Assembly (NCBI GenBank): GCA_000993405.1
Contig: LBWB01000006.1
Span: 1-53,189 of the forward strand
Source: Candidatus Woesebacteria bacterium GW2011_GWB1_39_12
GTDB lineage: Bacteria > Patescibacteriota > Microgenomatia > UBA8517
DNA: 53,189 nucleotides
Reading direction: 5' to 3'
Each line of letters opens with the position of its first letter. Position 1 is the stretch's first letter. Shown here one piece after another: positions 8,572-16,100 of the stretch. The notes under the pieces were generated by a model. The model searched no databases. It had not been told where the DNA came from and worked only from the letters and a program-made list of their open reading frames with translations. The position numbers were made by a program, and so were the translations under genes.

Positions 8572-8670
8572 TATGAAATGCCGCTATAGCTCAACGGACA
8601 GAGCAGACCCGTCCTAAGGGTAAGATGAGGGTTCAATTCCCCCTAGCGGCACAACTTAAGGCATTTCATA
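8572..8670 (+). repeat. 11-bp inverted repeat enclosing the inner tRNA
   Basis: TATGAAATGCC (8572-8582) and GGCATTTCATA (8660-8670) are perfect inverted copies. The last three bases of the left arm are also the first three of the inner tRNA, so its acceptor stem and the outer stem compete. A further hairpin GCAC-AAA-GTGC follows at 8674-8684. Confidence 0.85.
8580..8651 (+). tRNA. tRNA-Arg(CCU) nested inside another tRNA gene
   Basis: A complete 72-base cloverleaf: acceptor GCCGCTA/TAGCGGC, D-arm GCTC/GAGC, anticodon arm with loop GTCCTAA (anticodon CCT, reading AGG), T-arm GAGGG/CCCCC with loop TTCAATT, discriminator A and no encoded CCA. Weak points are a G-A mismatch at 27-43, an A-C mismatch in the T-stem and G at position 32. 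The sequence differs from the outer tRNA throughout, so it is not a simple duplication. It may be the functional copy. Confidence 0.8.
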
Positions 8671-8765
8671 AAAGCACAAAGTGCACCAACCTTAAATGGC
8701 AGTTCGATTCTGCCCAGGGACACAAAGGCATAAGTAAGGAGAGACTCTTGCTTAATTTAATTAAA

Positions 8766-10142
8766 TCAAATTGCTTGCACGCCACGATTTTTATTCCTAT
8801 TTGGTGATTTAATACGATTAATAATGGGTTGACTGTTATTTTGACGTATACCCATTAATATTGAGCCTCTAGTTTTATAAAAGGTTTTCCATTCCACCAG
8901 TATACTTCCGTTAGTATAAGGAATTGTTCGGTTGGGAATAATATTTTTTAATGAGTTAAAACTTGGGTCTCCTGATCGTAGCGGATCCCTTAATCTAACA
9001 TAATGGACGCCATTAATTTCAACAACTCCGTCAACTATTACCCAGTGATTTGGCGTAAATCCTTCTTCCGGGGGTAAATAATAACTATTTATATCGGTGA
9101 TTAGATTTCCTCCATACCGGTTTACTAAATCATAAAAATAATTAGGATCATCAGGATAATTAATAAATCGATTATTAGAATCTCTTAATAATTGGGTTTC
9201 TATCCCTGCGTTACCCAAATAATCAATAATCTCTTGATTATTTACCTTATAGTCATTGCCTTTTAGGTTGAAATAATTAAGTGCTTCTTTATATAAAGTA
9301 GATATATTAGTATTTTGATTACTATCTTCAAGATAACTCGCCTGGATCATTGCGATTATTGCGGACCCGCAAGAATTCGGTGTTTCTTGAGCAATATAAG
9401 GTTCATTACTATTTGGTGTATAAGGATTGTTGGAGTCGGTATATCTCTCCAGTGAGTCTTGTGTTTCTCCAAAACATTCGCCGTTTCGAGGGTCCGGAGT
9501 GTTTAACATATAACATCTAGTTGTTCCAAGCGGATCAATGTAGCTTGCCGGATTGTTATTAACGTAAGAGTATCGGTTTTGGTTATCATTAGCAGTATCC
9601 GCTTGGGTGAATTTAGCCAGTTGGGGGTTGTAGTAACGGGCATTGTAGTAGTAAAGGCCGGTTGAGTCAGCGTCAGATACCTGAGAGGTGTATTGGTGTT
9701 CGGTGGACAGTGAACCGTGAACAGTGCGTGTAGAACCATAAGGAAAGTAAACTTGTTGACTGACCACTGTACCCTGTTCACTGGTTACAAGATTTGTGCT
9801 TCCAAGATGGTCCTGATGAATATAGGAAAGTTGTTCTGTTCCTTCTGAATTATCCCTTACAGCTACCTGTTTACCATTGAAGTAATAATTCTTTCGAAAG
9901 GAGTATGTACCATCAGGCTTAACTACAATTTCCAGATTTGGAGATATATAGTAGGTATGTTCTCCACCAGCCTCAATTTTGGCTATTCTTTGACCAGAAC
10001 CATCATAGAGGAAGTTAACACTATTTGCTGGTGCTTGGGCGTTTACTTCCGCAACGATAGATGCATATCCCCAAAATCCAGATACAATAAAGACAATACA
10101 CACTACATACACTACTAATTCCGGGCAGGATTTTAATTTCAT
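8766..10142 (-). CDS. Exported RHS-core protein with C39/papain-like C-terminal domain
   Basis: A 458-residue protein. Residues 10-36 are a signal or anchor ending AQA. Residues 43-205 are the last YD repeats and the RHS core (HQDHLGSTN, YYYNARYYNP, ending IDPLG near 202-206), which closes the shell and precedes a toxin in RHS proteins. Residues 207-458 are unlike those of the sister protein at 10846. Residues 252-258 (QETPNSC) with Cys258, His366 (NHWVIVDG) and Asp386 (RDP) fit the Gln-Cys-His-Asp set of C39/papain-like peptidases. Peptidase activity or toxicity is inferred. It differs from typical RHS toxins in being short and having its own export signal. A 24-base gap separates it from the tRNA locus side beyond its stop. 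Confidence 0.8.
   Translation of the reverse strand: MKLKSCPELVVYVVCIVFIVSGFWGYASIVAEVNAQAPANSVNFLYDGSGQRIAKIEAGGEHTYYISPNLEIVVKPDGTYSFRKNYYFNGKQVAVRDNSEGTEQLSYIHQDHLGSTNLVTSEQGTVVSQQVYFPYGSTRTVHGSLSTEHQYTSQVSDADSTGLYYYNARYYNPQLAKFTQADTANDNQNRYSYVNNNPASYIDPLGTTRCYMLNTPDPRNGECFGETQDSLERYTDSNNPYTPNSNEPYIAQETPNSCGSAIIAMIQASYLEDSNQNTNISTLYKEALNYFNLKGNDYKVNNQEIIDYLGNAGIETQLLRDSNNRFINYPDDPNYFYDLVNRYGGNLITDINSYYLPPEEGFTPNHWVIVDGVVEINGVHYVRLRDPLRSGDPSFNSLKNIIPNRTIPYTNGSILVEWKTFYKTRGSILMGIRQNNSQPIINRIKSPNRNKNRGVQAI
9695..9731 (-). repeat. Degenerate heptamer tract in RHS core gene
   Basis: Units such as GACAGTG, AACCGTG and AACAGTG repeat with a 7-base period. They code for residues just after PYGSTR, the same point at which the sister RHS gene has a different heptamer tract (11811-11846). 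Confidence 0.55.
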
Positions 10143-10152
10143 TCTTGCGCTT

Positions 10153-10503
10153 TCAGACTACTTCGTTAAGCATGGATTTCAATATAAGAACCTCCTCTTT
10201 CAGAACAGGAATGTCCCTTTTAACTGTATTCCAAACTCTCTCCATATGAACACCAAAATACTCATGGATAACCATATCTCTCATTCCTGAAATTTTCTTC
10301 CAAGGTACTTCAGGATGCTTTTTTCTTAAATCTTGAGGTATTTTCTTAACAGCCTCTCCGATAATTTCCAACCTTCTAATTACTGCGTCTTGAGTTCTGG
10401 AGTCTCTGAAAAACTTATCCTTATTTAAACCCTTTGTATATTCTTCAATTCTCTCAATTGCTTCTAATATATCCTGAAGATAAACTTTAGGGTCTCTTTT
10501 CAT
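10153..10503 (-). CDS. hepT: HEPN ribonuclease toxin, HepT-like (DUF86)
   Basis: A 116-residue, all-helical protein with the HEPN active-site pattern R-x4-H-x-Y at Arg75, His80 and Tyr82 (RDMVIHEY). HepT proteins are RNases whose toxicity is blocked when the MntA partner adds AMP to the motif tyrosine. Its ATG overlaps the stop of the nucleotidyltransferase gene by four bases (translational coupling), the standard MntA-HepT layout. It lies between two RHS-core toxin genes, a place where immunity genes normally sit. Tyr and catalytic residues are intact, so the module looks functional. Confidence 0.92.
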   Translation of the reverse strand: MKRDPKVYLQDILEAIERIEEYTKGLNKDKFFRDSRTQDAVIRRLEIIGEAVKKIPQDLRKKHPEVPWKKISGMRDMVIHEYFGVHMERVWNTVKRDIPVLKEEVLILKSMLNEVV

Positions 10504-10790
10504 AATATCTGAACATTGTCACTAAGAATTTCTTTTCTTAATAAAGGTTTTACTGTCTGATATTCTACCAAGTCTACCTTTTTACCCAGCACTTCTTCCA
10601 CCTCTTGCTTTAAGCCTATAAAATCAAGAAGGCTCATGTTGTCTTTTAAATCAACCAATAAATCAATATCGCTTTTTTGATCCTCTTCCCCACGAACATA
10701 AGAACCAAAAATAGATGCTCTCTTAACACCGTGTTTTCTCAAAACAGGTACAACTTTTCTTTTAATTTGTTGAATTTTTGTTTTAGTCAT
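10500..10790 (-). CDS. mntA: MntA-like nucleotidyltransferase antitoxin
   Basis: A 96-residue minimal nucleotidyltransferase. Gly29-Ser30 and Asp41/Asp43 (SDIDLLV) form the GS-x10-DxD catalytic motif of the polymerase-beta fold, and Asp72 (KKVDLVEY) is the likely third carboxylate. MntA neutralises its HEPN partner by AMPylation. Located immediately upstream of hepT and 56 bases after the RHS-core gene at 10846. A start at the ATG at 10790 gives the full fold. Confidence 0.92.
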   Translation of the reverse strand: MTKTKIQQIKRKVVPVLRKHGVKRASIFGSYVRGEEDQKSDIDLLVDLKDNMSLLDFIGLKQEVEEVLGKKVDLVEYQTVKPLLRKEILSDNVQIL

Positions 10791-10845
10791 ACGTTTATTG
10801 TAGCATATGTGAACTCAAAGATGGCGGGCCGACGGGTTGAACCGC

Positions 10846-12255
10846 TTATTCCGCACGTACTGTCCATAATTTTCTTAATCTCTCACGCATATACGGTTTC
10901 ATTTCAATCTGGAATACATCATTTGGATAATTTAAATACCATTCGTTTACTCGCTCGGGATCGACTCCCCTTGCAACTTGTCGTTCAAACCAATCTAATT
11001 GCTGTGTAACACTTGTTTTCAAACCTAGGGGGTAGGGATCTAGGAGTGCAAATCTTCTTGCCCGCACTTCTAATACATAACCGCTGGTAATTCCCTGGTT
11101 CAGATCAATAAGATGTTGGTACTCATGCTGTAGATGATATAAGTCACCGTAAATATCGTAATACCTTCTTAAGTTGATTCCTTCTTGACTTGCAAAACCC
11201 CCGATATTTTCGGGCACAGGCCATCCTGTGACTGGATTTAACATTGTCTGATGTGGCCCATAAGTATTTAAATGTTTGCCCCTAGCAGCAAGGATACTCC
11301 CTGTCAGATCATAGACATTATCTACATCAGCTGCAGTTTCTACAACATCAAATCTACCTATATTGGGTCCAGGTATCATAGCAGAAGCGACGCAAGATGG
11401 ATCTGGATTCGCTGCACAGAAACCCGCATCAACAATCTCAGCCACAGGACCACCCAAGGCCGCTGCTCCCCAATAGGTACCCAAATATAATCCTAATTGG
11501 GTATTGGGATCTTCCCACATTTCATTAATTTCAGCGGGAGTTTTATCTACAACCTCTGTTCCCCATCCGTCTGCCAAATCTAAAATTATAGTCCTGGCCC
11601 AACACATCCAGTCACAACTGCCTTCTGTTTGCGTACCAGTGGGGTCAATTCTTCCTATTGGATTATTCCCCACATACCCATATCTATTCAGTCGGTCATT
11701 TACAGGATCAGCCTGGGTGAATTTGGCGATTGTAGGATTGTAATAACGGGCGTTGTAGTAGTAAAGGCCGGTGGTATCTTGATCTGAGACTTGACCAGTG
11801 TATTGGCGGTCAGTTATTAGTTGTTGGTTGTTAGTAGTTAGTAATCTAGTTGAACCATATGGGTAGTAAACTTGTTGACTTACTACTGTCCCCTGTTCAC
11901 TGGTTACAAGATTGGTACTTCCGAGATGGTCCTGGTGAATATAGTTTACTTGTCCTGTTCCTCCTGAATTATCTCTGACGGCTACCAGCTTTCCTGAGAA
12001 GGAATAATTCTTTCGGTAAGAATATGTACCATCAGGTTTAACTATTATTTCAAGATCAGGAGATATATAGTATGTATGTTCTTCACCGCTTCCTCCCTTG
12101 TAGATCCTTTGACCGCTTCCGTCATATAAAAAGTCAACTGTGTTTGAAGAAGTTTGGGCATTGACCGATATTGGCGTTAACAGAACATAAGGAAGAAACG
12201 CGACCACTAACCAGAGAGCTATTAGCGATAAGATAAAGGACCTTTTTGTGAGCAT
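10846..12255 (-). CDS. Exported RHS-core protein with HExxH metallopeptidase-like C-terminus
   Basis: A 469-residue protein. Residues 7-34 are a signal or anchor (VNAQ). Residues 41-207 are the YD/RHS core, nearly the same as in the protein at 8766 (DFLYDGSGQRIY, HQDHLGSTNLVTSEQGTVVSQQVY, ending IDPTG). The C-terminal 260 residues are unrelated to the sister's. They contain HEYQH (His377, Glu378, His381), an HExxH zinc site, with Glu396 (LEVRAR) a candidate third ligand, as in zincins. A metallopeptidase toxin is the best inference. Residues about 138-148 (LLTTNNQQLIT) are coded by heptamer repeats. It is followed by the mntA-hepT pair. Confidence 0.8.
   Translation of the reverse strand: MLTKRSFILSLIALWLVVAFLPYVLLTPISVNAQTSSNTVDFLYDGSGQRIYKGGSGEEHTYYISPDLEIIVKPDGTYSYRKNYSFSGKLVAVRDNSGGTGQVNYIHQDHLGSTNLVTSEQGTVVSQQVYYPYGSTRLLTTNNQQLITDRQYTGQVSDQDTTGLYYYNARYYNPTIAKFTQADPVNDRLNRYGYVGNNPIGRIDPTGTQTEGSCDWMCWARTIILDLADGWGTEVVDKTPAEINEMWEDPNTQLGLYLGTYWGAAALGGPVAEIVDAGFCAANPDPSCVASAMIPGPNIGRFDVVETAADVDNVYDLTGSILAARGKHLNTYGPHQTMLNPVTGWPVPENIGGFASQEGINLRRYYDIYGDLYHLQHEYQHLIDLNQGITSGYVLEVRARRFALLDPYPLGLKTSVTQQLDWFERQVARGVDPERVNEWYLNYPNDVFQIEMKPYMRERLRKLWTVRAE
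11811..11846 (-). repeat. Heptamer tract in second RHS core gene
   Basis: TTAGTTG, TTGGTTG, TTAGTAG and TTAGTAA follow one another with a 7-base period on the plus strand, coding for LLTTNNQQLIT at a position that matches the tract in the sister gene. Confidence 0.75.
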
Positions 12256-12260
12256 TTATA

Positions 12261-13121
12261 TTAAAAATTACATCGAAGATCACTAAATCCACATGTATAG
12301 TCTACATAGCACAATTGATATTCTTCGTCAAAAACCCAGTGAGGGTTTTCTTGTCCTGTTGGGCATCCACTTCCAATAGTAGGGGTTGGTGCTTGAGTTG
12401 GAGAAGCCGTAGGTATGGGAGTGGATGTAGGGATCCTGGTTGGAGTAGGAGTGTTTGTAGGTATGGGAGTAGGTGTGGACGTAAACGCTGGGGTTATGGT
12501 TGGCAAAGGCGTTGGTGTAGGAGTTGCTGCTGGGTTTAGAGTAAGGGATGCATCGGTTATATTAATTGTTGGGGTAAGACTCTCGTCGGTCACAATCTGC
12601 ATATTCTGCATATCCTGCGTATCTGACCTAAGAAATAACAGTGATGTCCTGTCGTTAGGTATTACAGACACTTTAGTTAAATTGAAACTTGCAAATTCAA
12701 TTACGCCAGTTGGCAGAGTTTGGGAAGGCGGAACGGCAAGAACAATTGTGGCAAGACCGGTTGCATTTGCCTCAGCCATTGTCGATTTCTGAATAATATC
12801 AGGCAAAAGTGGTGTTGTTGTTATTTCACTCGCTAACCTGACTTTTGTACGGTCGAAACTAAAAACTACCCTTGCAAATGAAACATTATTGGTTCTGGCA
12901 GAAAGCATTATTCTAAAAACTGAATTGGGAGGCATTGTCTGAGAACTTGGTGAAAAACTAATGTCAACAAATTCGTCAGCAGCAGGAGCTTGAAATCGTG
13001 TAACTTTCTGTGTAAGGTAAACTGCAACGGGTACAGCTGCCACTATTATTAAGAGAGCTAATAAACCTACAAGCTTTCTCCCTTTCAAAAAGTATTTAAG
13101 ATTTTGTAATTTTTCTTTCAT
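12261..13121 (-). CDS. Membrane-anchored cohesin-like protein with Cys-rich tail
   Basis: I choose the ATG at 13121 (286 residues) because it lies just past the upstream stop at 13136. Residues about 16-36 are a membrane segment. Residues about 49-190 have the strand order and spacing of a cohesin or cohesin-like carbohydrate-binding jelly-roll domain (VDISFSPSSQTMPPNSVFRI at the start, VVFSFDRTKVRL in the middle). A long Thr/Pro linker follows to about 250, and the last 36 residues hold four cysteines. Cohesins bind dockerins, and the neighbouring YD-repeat protein carries a two-repeat dockerin. This suggests it tethers that protein to the membrane; the pairing is inferred, not shown. Confidence 0.7.
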   Translation of the reverse strand: MKEKLQNLKYFLKGRKLVGLLALLIIVAAVPVAVYLTQKVTRFQAPAADEFVDISFSPSSQTMPPNSVFRIMLSARTNNVSFARVVFSFDRTKVRLASEITTTPLLPDIIQKSTMAEANATGLATIVLAVPPSQTLPTGVIEFASFNLTKVSVIPNDRTSLLFLRSDTQDMQNMQIVTDESLTPTINITDASLTLNPAATPTPTPLPTITPAFTSTPTPIPTNTPTPTRIPTSTPIPTASPTQAPTPTIGSGCPTGQENPHWVFDEEYQLCYVDYTCGFSDLRCNF

Positions 13122-13135
13122 AAAAATCCAGTTAA

Positions 13136-16100
13136 CTACTGACACCTGCAACGTGTCCATCTCGCTGCCAATCCACTGCAACTTCCTCCGTCATTTCTCA
13201 TTGTTGAGGAGCAAGTTTGTCCTGTTAAGGTTGTACAACCACCTACGGCTCTATACCTATAGGCTCTGCCGTCATTTGCATCTGTATTAAGTCCAACCCC
13301 AAGGCAGGCCTTTCCCCCATTATTGGCACAGGTTTGAGTACAAGTTAAACCGCTAGCAGAATTATTGATTATTGTCGCCGAGGGCATGCCCGTGGGAATA
13401 GGTGTTAAAGTCGGAATTAGTGTTGGGGTTGACGTAGGCAACGGAGTTGGTGTCACGGTTGGCAAAGGCGTAGGAGTAGCCGTCGGCATAGCCGTGGGAG
13501 ATAAGAATGGTGTACCGGTTAATGCTGCAGTGGGTGTAGGAGTTGTAGAAAGGCTTCGGCCAAAATTAGTCCTCCAGATATTGTAGTCCACTCCATCAAC
13601 TCTCCCATTTTGGTTAAAATCACCTGAGTATATTCCTGTATCACTTGATTGTTCGCCATAGTGTGCCTTCCATATATCGTAATCTGCCTGATTTACACTC
13701 CCATCGCTATTTGCATCTCCGAGAAGCAGAGGTTGAGTCGGAAGGGGGGTAACCTGCGGACAGTTGTAAGAACATGTGTTATTACAACAGGTTTGACCCG
13801 GCCAGCACTGCCCGTCTGAAGAACAGGCCTGCTCTTTCGGGACAACGTTTGTTAATCTATTATCCGCATCATAGGTATAAGTATTCAGATTATCCGATGT
13901 AAGATTTCCCACAGCATCATATTGAAATTGGGAGGATTGTCCCATACCGACAACGCTTACTGATTGCGGCCGATGATAGAACCCACTTGTGGAAGAATTG
14001 TAAGCGAGGCTAGTTTGGTCTTTCTCATTTTTGGCTGTAATATTTCCTAGGTCATCGTAAGTATAGTCTGAATTATAAGCACCTGTCACTCCTTTAAGGC
14101 GATTTAAAGCATCATAGGTAAAGTTCTGGGTTAGATAAAAAGGCGACGGGCTGTGACTTGGGTCATTGTTATATGGATTATTATCACTTATCGTTTTTAT
14201 ATTACCGACGGAGTCATAAAGGTAAGAAAGCATCAACCTTTGGGGATCGCTAAAGCCCTCGCCACCAATGCTTAAGGACTGCAAACGCATATTATCGGCT
14301 CGGTAAGTATAGGAATTTGCTACATTGTTTCCTGATGTGAATCCAAGAAGTTGTGCGTCTTTATTGTATTTTGCGCCCGATGCATAATTATCAACCTTAT
14401 TGGTAATTCCGGACAGATATTGTCGGTCATAGACATTATCGACGTTTTCGCCGGGAATATTAATTGGTCTACATCCCCAACCCGAACAGGTGACCGAGTC
14501 TGAAGCAGTCAAGACCCTGCCCCCTTCATCGTAGGCATATTGAGTTACAAAAGACTGGCCATTAACCTGGGCGTCGGGAAGATTATTGAAGGCCCTAGTA
14601 TCTTTTACAATTCTTCCCCTTTGATCATATTCATAACCTTGTGATACTAAAGCCTGCCCATTAGCTGGATTAAAAGAGCTGACGGAGCATAATCTGCCTT
14701 TACCCATCGGGCAGTTATCGTAATAATTCTCTAATATTTTTACATTATCTACAGTTTTACTTCTGAGTCGGTTAAACTCATCATAGGCAAGAACCGAAAC
14801 GTTATTTTTGGGATTGGTTTGTTTTGTTAGATTTCCAACGATGTCATACTCATAACGCCAGGAGTTAGCGTCACCATTCATGGCTGGACTCATATCAATA
14901 TCCCACATCTTAATTTTTCTGCCCAGCTTATCGTATTCAATCTGGCTGACCGTGTTTCCTAAAGTATCAATCACCTTAGTTTGCGCACCCAAAACGGGAT
15001 GATATTCAAACCGGGTACTATAAGTCTTTGTTCCATCAAATTCCCGACTCTCAAGATTCTGCCCGAAAGCATCTTTGACGATTAATTTTTCAGTGCATAA
15101 AGTAGTACTGTCTGCGTCTTTGCAGTTTGGATCAAGGACTTTGGTTTTCAACGGATTAGAATCAATATCATAAACAATCTCCGATTGAGTATTATCAGGC
15201 AGATTAGTTATTTTCGTTCTCCCATATCCGTCATAAGTTTTATGAGTTTTAAGTATTGTCGGATCGCTTACAAATTGACGTGCATCATAGGGATTAGAAG
15301 TATTACCAAATATATCAGAATACGGCTGAGTCGTATAAATTTGGCTTTGATATTCAACCTGGCCGAGTCCGTTGTAGGAAGTCGATGAAATTAAATCTCT
15401 TAGCCCCTCGCCCTCAACCGGTGTGCCGGCATTTATCCATTCGTTTTCGTACCAGAGACTCCTTGATTGGATAGTTTGACCCATACCGTTATAGAAAGTC
15501 ATATTAAAGGTTACCTTTCCTGAACCCCCTGAGTCATTTAATCTTTGACCGGACATTTGAAAATATTTCGGAGTGTTATTTAATCCTAAACCGACCTTAC
15601 AATTATTTGGTGCAGTACAATTATTGACTCCACCGACATCATTTTCGTTAAAGTAATAGTATCTTGTAAACGCATTTGACTTGGAATTTGTATACGAACG
15701 CCCGGGTAGAAAAGTTTGATAAGTTCTTCCCCAATCATCATAGACGTTATATGTGACTGCTCCGTTTGCATCGGTTATTTTGACGGGAACCCCAAAGACA
15801 TCTCCGTAGTTGGGGTGTGCCGTGTCGGGTGTATTGAAATCATATTCGGTTCGAGAAACGTGGCCTAATGCGTTAGTAACTTGTACAGGATAAAGATGGA
15901 ATACGCCATCGTAGAGGGTTGTCGTTCTTCTACCCAAAGGATCGGTTGTTCGTGATACTAACCAGGGGAAAGACGAATCATACTCAATAGTCGATTCCGC
16001 GTATGTATTTCCATCCAACAAACTTTGACTCTTAGTTTTCTGACCATAGTTTCCCAAATTTCCAAAGGTTTGGCTATCATAAAATATTTTCAAGTGGTTA

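Larger units (their letters stand above)
8535..8722 (+). tRNA. tRNA-Arg(CCU)-type gene interrupted in the anticodon loop
   Basis: The 5' half (8535-8570) gives acceptor GTCCCTG, D-arm GTTC/GAAC, anticodon-stem strand GAGGT and loop start TTCCT. The 3' half (8688-8722) gives ACCTT closing the anticodon stem, T-arm GGCAG/CTGCC with loop TTCGATT, acceptor CAGGGAC and discriminator A. Joined, the halves make a normal cloverleaf with anticodon CCT. Between them lie about 117 bases that contain a second tRNA. Either the insert is removed from the RNA or the outer gene is a broken relic. The insert is too short and lacks the usual signs of a group I intron. No CCA is encoded. Confidence 0.75.

Noticed and set aside
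8571-8687. Group I intron in tRNA-Arg(CCU)
   Set aside because: Known group I introns in bacterial tRNAs occupy the anticodon loop, but this insert is only about 117 bases, is filled by a tRNA and shows no P3-P8 core or terminal guanosine at the junction.
12415-13586. Gly/Val-rich plus-strand frames
   Set aside because: Mirror images of the Thr/Pro linkers of the minus-strand YD and cohesin-like genes.
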